A stretch of 64,000 nucleotides of DNA. Source: Yamagishiella unicocca (taxonomy: Eukaryota; Chlorophyta; Chlorophyceae; Chlamydomonadales; Volvocaceae). The translations under genes were made by a program, and so were the position numbers. Where the stretch lies: assembly GCA_003116995.1 (NCBI GenBank), contig BDSL01000086.1, forward strand, positions 62,001 through 126,000, read 5' to 3'. The notes under the pieces were generated by a model. That model made no database searches. It saw only the letters and a list, made by a program, of their open reading frames with translations, and was not told where the DNA came from. Positions 34,501 to 44,763 of the stretch are shown in pieces; the first letter of the stretch is position 1, and every line of letters begins with the position of its first letter.

Positions 34501-34912
34501 GAGGTAGCGTCGCTAGGCAGAAGTGTCCCATGGGTCATAACCACGAACATCTGCAGACGTGCAAACGTCATTTCATGTAAATTCACAAGAATCCCTATAA
34601 GGCGGCTAAGATGGCCCTAACGGGCGAACAAAAATGTGGTCAAGCCATCTCTTGTGTTATTTATACACTAAAGTTCTAACCTAACCAGGCTGTCACAATC
34701 CAGCATCATAACCAACAGCGCGTGAAGGCTTTCTTGAGTAATCAGAGGTAATGAACAGCATCTATAGCACCCATACGCTCCCTGACTGACCAGTTCTTAA
34801 CGCTTCGGCTAGACGGCTTCCATTAATGCCCTACCGGTATCGTCCCCTGCCTTCGGCCTTCACCCCTCAGGCAACGCCTCCTGTCTCCGTCCCTCCATGC
34901 GCCCACCAGGGG
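31550..34912. other. intergenic, no gene recognised
   Basis: Mostly moderate-GC sequence with only short frames. Contains one strongly T-depleted island (33160-33720), listed separately. The right end merges with the 3' flank of the Pro-Ser-rich glycoprotein gene. Confidence 0.5.
33160..33720 (+). repeat. T-depleted island, possible repeat element
   Basis: For about 560 bp the + strand is rich in A, C and G with very little T. A 252-codon frame (33139-33897) is open here, but its K/R/P/Q-rich product is what such composition forces. A GC-rich hairpin (stem about 9 bp) lies near 33655-33685. Its mirror image in composition lies at 58255-58690 on the other strand. Confidence 0.4.
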
Positions 34913-34917
34913 TTACA
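34913..34917 (-). terminator. candidate UGUAA polyadenylation signal (glycoprotein gene)
   Basis: TGTAA on the minus strand about 500 bp past the likely stop at 35417. Confidence 0.35.
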
Positions 34918-35416
34918 TCAGAGTGCTAGTACCGGGTGCCTTGAAAGCCGATCCAGTGCCAGTCCAGCGCCAGACTCATAGCGACCCCTTTCCGCCGCCT
35001 GGAGGCATGCCGAACAGCAACCGCTTGCCCAACCCAAATGGCGTGGCCCTCGCACCCCCATGCTTCGAGGAAAGCCACTTAAACGTATGCCGCTAGCTGT
35101 ACACTGTGGAGGCAAGGCGTATTTCGTTTGCCTGCCGTTCCGCCAACAGCCGCAGCCGACGCCTCCCGTCAGCCGACGCCACCGGAAAGAGCACGTTTCT
35201 GAGGTGGAAGAGATTGATGACCTTGCTCAGCCCACCTCCTCTCCATCCCGCCGCATCCCTCCCCACCACAGGCGCCGTTGCCGTTGCTGGCACTTGCCCG
35301 GTGGGTGAGGGAGCAGCTGCTCCCTCCTCCCTGCATCCCAACACAGTGGCCGCCACACCTGGTGTGCAGAGGGGGCCTTACGAGCGATCAAAATTCACGG
35401 TTAGTGATGGTCTCAA

Positions 35417-38400
35417 TCAAGCTCGACCTCGAAGCTTGGGGGGCGGGGGCCTTCTGGGCCGAGGTGGTGGTAGGCGAACCCTTGCCGGCGGCAGGGAGGG
35501 AGGCGGCGCCGGCGGGAAGGGAGACGGCACGTGCGGCGGCGGAGACGGTGGCGTTGGTTTCGGAGGCGGTGATGGTGCTCTCGGAGGTGGCAACGGCGGT
35601 CTTGGTGGTGAGGGCCTCGGAGACGGTGGCGGTGGTCGTGGAGGCGGTGGTGAGGGTCTCGGCGGCGGTGGTCTTGGGGCCGGTGGCGTTGGTTTCGGAG
35701 GAGGTGGTGACGGTCTTGGGGGCGGTGGTGAGGGGCTTGGCGGCGGTGGTCGGGGCATTCGCCTCGTTGGTGGCGCCTGGGTGGAGGCACCGAGGGGCAC
35801 TGCAGCTGTGGGTGGGGTGGAGGGGGGCGGACGTATTTGGCTGTCGGGGGGAGGGGGGACCGGTGGGGGCGGCGGGCTGGGAGGGCTCGGCAGTGGAGGG
35901 GTAGTCGGAGGGGGCCTTGGAGGGGGCCTCGGCGGCGGGCTTGGTGGTAACAGTGGCGGTGGGCTAGGCGTCGGCGGTGTCGGAGGGTTTGGGGGTGACG
36001 GGCTGGGAGGGGGCAACGGCATGCTAGGCGGTGGTGGCGTCGACGGCGGCGGCGGTGGTGGCCTGGGGGCCAGTGGAGGTGGCGGGCTTGGCGAGGGAGG
36101 GGCTGGGGGTGACAATGGCGAGCTGGCTGGCGGCGGCGGCGGCGGCGGCGGTGGCGGCATCCACGGCGAAGGCGGCGGCGGCCTGGGTGACGGCGGTGGT
36201 GGCGATGGTGGGTCGGGGCTGGGGGCGGTGACGGCGGGGGGCTTGGCGGTAGTGGCGGTGGGGGGCTTGGTGGCGGCGGCGGCGGGGGGCTTGGCGGTAG
36301 TGGCGGCGGGGGGCTTGGTGGCGGCGATGGCGGGGGGCTGGGTGATGGCGGTGGTGAGGGGCTGGGTGGTGGTGACGGCAAATTAGGCGGCAGAGGAGAG
36401 GGTGGTGATGGCGGCAGCGGGGAGGGTGGTGGTGATGGCGGTGGTTGGGGCGGCGGCGGTGGTGGTGGGTTTGGCGGTGGCGGCGGCGGCGGGCTTGGCA
36501 AGGGCGGTGGGTTTGGCGGCGGTGGCGATGGTTCCGGCGGTGATGGTGGCAAAGGGCTGGGAGGAGGTGCTGGCGGCGGGCTGGGTGGGGGCGGAGGTGA
36601 CGGGTGGGGCGGTAACGGAGGTGGTGGGTTGGGTGGTGGCGGTGGCAGCGGGCTGGGTGGTAAAGGTGGTGGCGGCGGGCTTGGTGGAGGCGGAGGTGAC
36701 GGGCTAGGCGGCGGTGGGGGCGGTGGGCTGGGCGGTGGTGGTGGGCTGGGTGATGGCGGCGGTGGGCTGGGCGGTGGTGGTGGGCTGGGTGATGGCGGCA
36801 GGGGGCTGGGCGGTGGTGGTGGGCTGGGTGATGGCGGCAGGGGGCTGGGCGGCAGCGGGCTGGGGGGGCTGGGCGGGAGCGGGGGCGGCTGTGGTGGCCG
36901 CGGGGGGGGGCTTGGCGATGGCGGGGGGAGGCCTGGAGTCTGAGGCGCAGGTGGAGGGGAGGGTGTCGGGGGGCTGGGGCTGGGGGGCTTGGGGGAGGGT
37001 GGCGGCGGCGGCCGGGGCGAAGGGGGCGACGGTGGCCTCGGGCTCGGCGGAGGGGGACTGGGTGATGGCGGCGGCCGCGGCGACGGCGGCGGCGGCGGCG
37101 GCGGGCAGCACAGGTCCATGCTGTTGACGTACGGCAGCCCGGCTGACAGCGCCGCGCCCGCACTGCCGCCGCTGACGCAGGCCACGTGCGCTGATGCCGC
37201 CAGCGACGACAAGCTCATAGCGCAGCTGCACGGCACGCTGGCAATGGCGGTGAAGAGGACGGGGGACACGGCGAAGGCGGAGACGATCTTGGTAGCAATG
37301 GGCATAGAGTACACCGCCCCCTGTGGACCATATCACACAAGGCCCGGGGAGGGAAGGGGGGCAGGGGGGTGAGCAGCAGCATGTCGGGCTGCCAAAGAAG
37401 GTGTGCTGGTCGTCTCCGCACTGCAGGGGCACTGCGGTGACCAGTGTGTATGAGGAAGTTGCGACCCCGGCTGACTGTCAGCTGCTAGACAGCTGCATGC
37501 TAGCTGCATGCCAGATGCCACAACCACTGCAGCGAGTAAGGTGCGCAGCGCCGCTTCGCTGCCCGGTGCCGGCAGCCCGGCGTGAGTGCCCCGCCCCCCC
37601 CCCACCACCCTCCCGCACCCCCCACCCCAACCGGATGACAACCCGCCACGGTCCCTTATCCACCTAGGCCCCCGTACGTACTACCCTGAACCCCATTGTC
37701 GTACCTGAACCGTGTAGCCCGTGCGGCCATCCGCAAGTTGCGCGCAGCTGAGCAGTGAGCTGGGCACCGGGTCGGGGTAGCCAAGGGCGAAGCTGGCGAA
37801 GGCGGCGAAGGCCGTCACCAGGATTCCGCAGTCCGTGCTGCCGGCGGTGCCTCGGGGCATTAGCAGGGTCAGACGCAGCCAGTCGGGAGGCGGACTCGGA
37901 GGCGGGCTGGGTGGGGAGGGCGGCGGCTGGGGCGGGGGAGATGGAGGTCGCGGGCTGGGCGGCTGGGGCGGCGGCAAGGGTGCAGGCGACGGCGGCGGAG
38001 GCGACGGCGGTTGGGGTGAGGGTGGGATAGGAGTTGGCGACGGCGGTGACGGCGCCGGAGGCGCCGGAGGCTCGGGCGATGGCGGGGGGGGTGATGGTGG
38101 TGGGGGTGTCGGCGGCTGCGGTGATGGCGGCTGCGGTGACGGCGGCTGGGGTGATGGCGGTAGAGGTGAGGGTGGTGGCGGCGGAGTGGGGCTTGGCGGT
38201 GGCGGTAGTGGAGATGGCGGCGGCGTTGGCGGCGGCGGGCTGGGCGGCGGCGGCGAGCAGGCGATCTGCGGCTGGATGAGCTCCGCAGTGCAGGCCCGGG
38301 ACGGCGCCTGGCCCACCGGGGAGTTGGGCAGGAAGGGCCCGGGGCCGGCGCACACCCACAGCTCGCCGCCACCGATCACCGCCGCCGCCGCTGCGTTGGA

Positions 38401-38790
38401 TGTCACGGTGGCTCCCCAGCCGCACCCCGGCTGCAGCAGGCTGCCCGCCAGGCGCCAGGTGGAGGCGTTGCTGAGGCGGGAGATGAGGTCCCGCATGCCC
38501 TCCAGCTGGGGGTACTGCACGCTGGCGTTCAGGTGGGCGCCGCCGGCCAGCACGCCGCACGTCATTTGGGAGGCCCTGTACGGCATGCGCAGCATGATGT
38601 CCAGCATAAAGGTGGAGCAGTGATCGTTGACGTTGAAGGAGGAGGTGGTGCTGTAGAGGCTGACGGTGGTGGAGTAGATCTGAGCCGCGGCGGGGGGCAC
38701 CGCCAGAGAGCTCAGCACGGCCGCCAGGAGCAGCAGCGGCAGGCCACCCGGCTGACGAGTGGGGCTGCAGCTGACTTTGCTGTTAGGCAT
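35417..38790 (-). CDS. secreted Pro-Ser-rich (hydroxyproline-rich) wall/matrix glycoprotein
   Basis: Two minus-strand exons join in phase 0: 38790-37705 and 37320 down to about 35417. The ATG at 38790 gives a signal peptide (LPLLLLAAVLSSLAVPPAAA). Then comes a Cys-containing globular part (HCSTFMLDIML, GVLAGGAHLNASVQYPQLEG, ELIQPQIACS), rod 1 of PPSP repeats, a second globular part that spans the intron (GSTDCGILVTAFAAFASFAL, then KIVSAFAVSPVLFTAIASV), and a long rod 2 of SPPPP repeats. Two N-glycosylation sequons are visible. Such chimeric proteins (pherophorins, VSP-type) are secreted into the algal extracellular matrix, with prolines hydroxylated and glycosylated. It lacks the standard pherophorin Cys pattern, so I do not give that name. 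Rod 2 changes frame near 36215 (one base missing); in the shifted frame Pro-rich coding runs to a stop at 35417, and no C-terminal globular domain is evident. Confidence 0.82.
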
Positions 38791-41028
38791 GCTGCTAAAG
38801 GAGCGTGATTGCTGCTGCGGTCTGGCAGCTGAGGGCTCGTTCAGCGGCTGTGAGGGACAGGTAGGCGGCCGGGCGGCAGGCGGACTGGCGCACCTGGTGG
38901 CGCACCTGGTGCCGCACAGCCCTGCACGCGGTCCTGTCGCGGTGTCGTTGTGTCTCTCAGGTGCAACGCAGCCCTGTGACGCCGCTGAGCAATGCCGCGT
39001 GCTAGTCGCTGAGCAATGCCGCGTGCTAGCCGCCGCGCGTTCACACCTGCAGCACCGCTGGAGCCCGCTGCTGGTGCGCCTCCCGCAGGCGGTGGTCCGC
39101 GGACAGGAACGCTGCTCGTCGCTTCCGTTACAACCAGAACTGCCGGGAATATGTGAAATTGTACAAGTTGAAGAGCGGCAGCTGACTTCTCTACTGTTGT
39201 TGTCAACTACGGGCATTTGTTGGCCGACGCAGTTATGGTCGTTGTAACCAGGAAGGCATGTCTGCGTGCCGTCTTGACGGGAGTGTCGGGCATCCCTGCA
39301 CGATACAAGTTGTGGCGATGTACTGGCATGCGGTTGAATGCTTGGATGCGTTCGCGTGTCGGTTGAGGCCAGAGACCGGCTAGCCGCCATGTTGAGAGTC
39401 GATGCGGCCGGCGCTGTCGGTGCGCCAGCCATAAATCTGCTATAGTTGCGAGAGAAGCTGCACACGACTGTGGAATGAGGTCAGCAGGTGTACCATATGG
39501 CTGCCTTGAGGAAACACCGATAGTTGGAGAAGTACCGGTAGCTCCGGGGCGTCGTTAGACCACGACGCGCGAGAGACGTTCGCAGGCTCTGGGTCGACTA
39601 ATTCCTGATTAGAAAGTGAGTTTTAGGATAGTAAGAGGCTTTGGACGACTTCATCGTCGCGTTCGGTATTGCGGGCCCGTTGTGATAGCCAATGCAGTTG
39701 CGCGGCCTGTTGGCGGGTTCGGGCGACGTCGGTGCGAAGCTGACAATGATACTTTGCGGCAGTCATTTAGTATTGTAGGCACGATTACCGTGCTGATGCC
39801 CCTTCGCAAGCGAGGCTTGCTCGGGATTGCGACGAGTGTCGTACACAACCTGAACGCACTGCCGGCTTCCTGCTGAATCGTGCACACATCTCATTATACG
39901 AGTCATCGTAGATGAAATGTCAAGGATGAACCCACAAAAACTATTCTATCATGCGCATACCCAGGGGCCAGGGCACCTCATACCCGTATACACTTCGGTG
40001 ATGGTTAGACCCTGTAAGCCCTGACGTGGCCTCTGATGCGGAAACTGCTATTTGAGTTTTAAAGCTGACAGTATGGCTGCAGTCCTGAACTGTCCTGGCG
40101 CTGGGCGCGGGCTCCCATCCACGCGCTAACAATCCCCTAACATTCATTAACCTGAAACCTTCCCGCGGGCCGCATGTTCAAAGATTTGATAGTAAAATTT
40201 ATCATGCTCGCACAAATGTTCTTCCAAAAGGTTGCGCAGGTCGTGTAGTAGTAAGATCATCGTAGGCTGTACCCGAACCGCGCCTGCATGGTTTCTGTAA
40301 ACTATGTGAGCAGGAACTAAGGTTCTCGAGCGCAACATGTAAGGGGCTGCACGTCTATTTCGCGCGGGATTGCCGGGGCTTTGGTGTTGCGGTACACAAG
40401 TCATGCTGTGGATTCACCACATCACCAATGATCTGCCTCAAAGGCATATGTAGATGATTTATTAAATGGAGCTGCCAGATCCTTCTCTAGCTGAGGTGCA
40501 GCTCCAGCCTCCTGGTCCGCGCTGTTCTTAGGGTTTACTGATGTTCCAATGCAAGCAACAGCAATGACCGACGGCATCGACAGCCCACAACGTAAATCAT
40601 CCCATAAGACGGATGCATTATGGTGAAAGCCTTGATGATGGACGCCAGTGCGATGACGACGCCAGATGCGCAGCTGCGCGTTGAGTGGACAAGGATACAT
40701 CCTTGCGAAGGCTGGCAGCGAATTGCAATACATTTCAGGAACTGGCCTAATGCCGCCGTGGTTACCGTTTTACAACTGAAGGCTTGTTATATGCAATATG
40801 CTTGCATAACGCCGTACATTTAAGTGGAACTAATGCAGAACCATGTAAGTACAAGGCTGAGGTGTCGGTTCCACAAACATTTCTTCGTTATATAGACGGT
40901 ATCCTGTTTCCTGCTTGCCAGCGGAACTTAAGCAAAGTGGATACAAGCAAGTGGCAAGTCTTTCCTATTCCCCACAGACGCGCTTATTCTGTATCAATAC
41001 CAGCCTAACGCCGGATTACCGGTATTAG
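38791..41028. other. divergent intergenic region
   Basis: Separates the minus-strand glycoprotein gene from the plus-strand helical-repeat gene, so it should hold both promoters. A 24-bp tandem pair (CGCTGAGCAATGCCGCGTGC type) sits at 38983-39030. No gene recognised. Confidence 0.55.
38983..39030. repeat. 24-bp tandem duplication
   Basis: Two units, 38983-39006 and 39007-39030, differing at the last base, about 200 bp upstream of the glycoprotein ATG. Confidence 0.9.
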
Positions 41029-43021
41029 ATGTCATTGTTATTATCGGCTTCCTTTAGCCATCTTGTTCACATCCGGGCTCGTCGTGGCGCGTGTGCATTG
41101 ACACTGGCAACGCCTCGACGGCGAGCAGCGTCATGTGACGCCATCAAGGTCAATTCAGGCTCAGGGGGACCGCCACCCGACGCCGCTGGCCCGTCTGGGC
41201 GCAGTTCGGGGCCGCCAGTGCCGCCCTGGGCCCTGATGGGTCGCATGATTCCCGCCGACCGCATCGCACTCAGCTCGGAGCAGAAACAGGTGGGGGTGCG
41301 GGCACGAGCGTCTGTGCGTGTAGGTGTATGGCTGGAATTGCTGTTCCTGAGGGCACACCAGCCACCTGCACTCCCCTCCTCCGCCCAGGTGCTCCTCACT
41401 TCTGCTGCCTCTCGCCTCAGCGGACTGGAAATGGACGTCTTTGACGCGCAGCTGCAGGTGCGTGTGTTTTAAGTATGCTGTGTGTGTGTGTGTGTGGGGG
41501 GGGGGGGGTGTAAACCGATGACACGAAACACGACAAGATAGTGGGCGCATGGCCGGCGGACAGCGAGGATGTGGGCGCATGCTGGAGCATTGGGTGTGGG
41601 GGGGGGGGCCTGGGTCGGTGCAAGGGGGCAGGGACCAGACCATCCAGTAGCCACCTCGTGAGTGCATGCGGTGGGTAGTGGTGTCGGGCGGGGGCCGAGG
41701 CGGAGGCGGGGAAACTGTGTGTGCCCAGTGAGGGCCACCCTACGCCCCACGCGCACGGCTCAAGCAGCACCGGCAGCTGTCGTGTGTGCAGCAATACTTG
41801 AGACGCTGCGGGTTTGGTGCAGTCCAGGGAGGAGCGGAGGTGGGGTCCAGATCCGCATCCCCTCTGACCGCAGGCCTGCAGGCTCGGCTCCCCAGCCAGC
41901 CAGCCCGGCCCCTCCGTCAGGCGTGTACCGGTGACATGTTGACACCCGCCTTCCGCGCACCTGCCCTCCCCCTCCCCTCCGTCTGCTACACCCCCAGGAG
42001 CTGCTCCTGCTGCTGCCCGACCTCCGCGACCGTGTGCTGTCCCTGAAGCCCTCCATCCTGGTGGAGCTGTGTGCGGACACACGGGGGGTGGCGATCAAGC
42101 TGGTGGGCAGGGGAGGCGGGAGGGGGGGAAGTCGGGGGTCAAGAGGGCGCATTGGGCTGAGGGGTACCGCCGTGGGGGGAGATTTCGACCCCCCCTACCG
42201 AGGGTCTCTTCCTCGGGTTCTTTTTTCCCTCCACCCTGCCCCTCCTCCGCTCGTCACCCTCAGCCTCCCTTTTCCCTTCCGCCCTCCCCCTGTCTTCGCC
42301 CCCCCTCAGATCCAGCTGCGTGAGTTGTTCCCGGACGCCAACGTGTCCGTCATTATCGCCAAGTGCCCCACACTGCTCACTGCCGCGGAGTGGCCGGGGG
42401 TGGTGGCGGCGCACGGCAAGCTGACAGCCATGTTCCCGGAGGGGGGCCTGGGGCAGATGGTGGGTGTCTGCCGTACGGTAGGAACAGCGCAGGAATGGGT
42501 ACGGCGGGTAGGTGTACGGACACAAGGGATATTGCATGGAGGGTCCGGGGAGCCGGGGGCGAGTTCGCTGCTGGGGGAGGGGGGGATGTCCGGATCCGCT
42601 TTTGGATTTTGCTCGAGGCGCCGCCACTTGCCGCCGAGCTGCACACACGCTAGGCCGACCGGCTTCCGTCGCTGCGCTGATGCCCTGGTGCGCTGGTGCT
42701 CGCTCATCCGGCCAACACAGACACACACCCATCCCCCGCCCTGCTGCGCCACTCCCCCCAACGCAAACACCCGCCCTAGGTGACCCAGCAGCCCCTGCTC
42801 CTGGTGGAGGACGTGGACGAGGTGGTGGGGGAGCTTGAGAGGTGGGGGAAGGGGGGCGCGGGGGGGGGGTCCTCTAGAGCGAGCAGACGCCGGTTGTGTA
42901 AGATCCAGGGTTCCAGATCCACAGCCGCTGTGTTCGCAGCGTAGTTGGGTGGGTGGGTTCTGGGCTGCGCAGCTCCGGGGTCCAGCAGCCTCGGAGTCGA
43001 CCCGCACCAGTCAGCCCCAAA

Positions 43022-43062
<41 letters not shown>

Positions 43063-43800
43063 GCTCCGGACCGACGCCGCCCCGCCTGCCCCCCTGCTCC
43101 AGACTGCTGCCCGGGGGCCCCAGTGGCCGCCAGCTGCTGCGGGCCGACCCCTCCCTGCTGCTGGCGGTGGTCAGCAACCGCCGTCTCAGCCTGTGGTAGA
43201 GGCAGTGGGCCCCGCCGGGGATGCGGGGATGGAGTGGTGCGGGCCGCCCTCGGGGGCGGTGGCGGAGGCCACAGCGGCGGAGGTGGCGGCAGCGGAGGTG
43301 GCGGCAGCGGAGGTGGCGGCAGCAGCAGCAACGGAGGAGAGGCGTAAGCAGTACAGCAGCAGCGCTGGCGGTGGCGTTTGGATTGCTAGGGTGGACGGCT
43401 TCTCGACGTAGCGTGTTGGACCACCTGGTGGGCCTTATAGCTTCGCTCTGCTCCCCTCCCCCGGCTGCCATGCTGTACACAGTTGTCGTCCTCCACTTGT
43501 TCCGTCTCAGACCCCGGTACTTGGGACCAGCGGCCTGCAGGGTGGGCCGGCAGGAAGGCGCCAGTAATCCCCGGCGGCACAGCGGCACCGCATCCGCCAT
43601 AACCCGTTGCCACTGCTGCCCTCCACCCGGCCCCCTCCCCCGGCCCCTCCTCCACCCCTCCACCCGCCCCCAGGCTGATGCCCGGTGTGGACGTGCGGAT
43701 CATGCTGCTCCGGAACCCGGGGGTGGTGACGCAGGTGCAGCGGGGATCCCGCAACCTGGGGCCCGGGGCGGAGTTCGTGGGGGGCGTGGACTGGTTGTGA
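41029..43800 (+). CDS. probable organelle-targeted helical-repeat protein (mTERF-like)
   Basis: Seven exons in phase: 41029-41289, 41389-41457, 41998-42102, 42310-42459, 42780-42841, 43103-43195, 43674-43800; 288 residues. The N-terminus is Ser/Arg/Ala-rich (ARRGACALTLATPRRRAASC), like a chloroplast or mitochondrial transit peptide. The body repeats a pattern of L-x-x-x-F/L-P-x-x-x-V-x-x-I followed by a P-x-L-L turn: LRELFPDANVSVIIAKCPTL, LLLVEDVDEVVGELER, LLRADPSLLLAVV, LMPGVDVRIMLLRNPGVV. This resembles mTERF-type alpha-helical repeats, which bind organelle nucleic acid, but green algae have other proteins with similar repeats. The apparent stop TAG at 43197 lies across the exon 6 donor (TG|GTAGAGG) and is spliced away to give SLW-LMPG. 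The gene model is good; the family name is tentative. Confidence 0.62.
41514..41571 (+). repeat. dispersed ~58-bp repeat, copy 1 (intron)
   Basis: Contains GACAAGATAGTGGGCGCATG and GCGAGGATG; a near-identical copy lies at 47981-48039. It sits in intron 2 of the helical-repeat gene behind a TG/G-run microsatellite (about 41478-41512). Confidence 0.9.
43023..43061. repeat. (CCG)n microsatellite
   Basis: About 13 uninterrupted CCG triplets in intron 5 of the helical-repeat gene. Confidence 0.95.
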
Positions 43801-44124
43801 GGGGCGGGGGTGGACTGGTGTGACAGGTGCAAGGTAGCGGTGGCGGGTGCGGCGGGCGCTGCTGGTGCGGGAGCTAGGGCCGATGTTCGCAGCTGCAGGA
43901 AAGGCCGCAGCGGCGAGGACCCGGTGATGTGGGTCGCGAAGTGTTGCAAGTGGGGCCGGTCGTAGAGGAAATGGCGCCAGTTGGTGAGCTTTTGTCGCCT
44001 GCGCCCTCCAGCGCGCTGCTAGAGCCCGACCCGGTGTGGACGGCTGCTCGGGCCGCGGTACTGCAGCACGTATTTACCAAACAAACAAACAAACAAACGA
44101 ACGAGGACATCGCAATACGCGAGC

Positions 44125-44129
44125 TGTAA
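44125..44129 (+). terminator. candidate UGUAA polyadenylation signal (helical-repeat gene)
   Basis: TGTAA about 325 bp past the stop at 43800. The rest of 43801-44763 is flank and the upstream region of the CDK gene. Confidence 0.45.
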
Positions 44130-44763
44130 CTTGAAGGATCGGAAAAGCGCCTGCTCCTAAAGCGCTGCATCAAGCCATATGTACCTGATCCCGGCAGCCC
44201 TGGACCCCCTCCGCGAGCGCACCACCGCCGCAACGTGACTCCTTATCTCAATACGCCCTCAATCGTAAGGCTGCAGCCGCACCCAGCAGCCGCTGCAGCG
44301 CTCTGTCCTGGCGCCCAGCGCCCGCCCAAACATCCTCACGTCATGTACACACGGCCGGCCGGCGCGGACGGCCTACCTCGGTTGCTTAACAACAGGGTTA
44401 GTAAAGCTGTGGGGTCGAAAAGGAAAAGAGCTGGCGCGGAGGCCCTGCATTATCGTTGTTGTGGCTCACTTTCGGGCCGCAAGGCACCCGCTCGCCTCCT
44501 CCGGCCCCCTGAGCTAAATAGGATGGGTTGATAGGTTGACAGGTTGGGAATCTCGTAGGCAGTGATCGTTTGGTTGAGGATCCTCTGCGTTGTGGTCCAA
44601 GGCGCGGTCATGCTCGATTGATACTTCGGCCGGATGCTTCGGCCGCTGACCCATGGGTCGTTCGCCGCGCTCCCGTGCACCCCTGCCTCGCTCGTGGCCG
44701 CAAGCCCCCACCCACCCTCGGCATGCGCTGGCCTCCTGCGCCGCCTCCTCACCGTCGCCTAAC

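Noticed and set aside
35106..36386. 426-codon Gly-rich frame on the + strand
   Set aside because: Antisense of the Pro-Ser rod; CCN codons on one strand force GGN on the other.
37835..38623. 262-codon Gly-rich frame on the + strand
   Set aside because: Antisense of rod 1 of the glycoprotein gene.
43197..43199. TAG read as the end of the helical-repeat gene
   Set aside because: Splicing TG|GTAG to 43674 keeps frame and adds another matching repeat.
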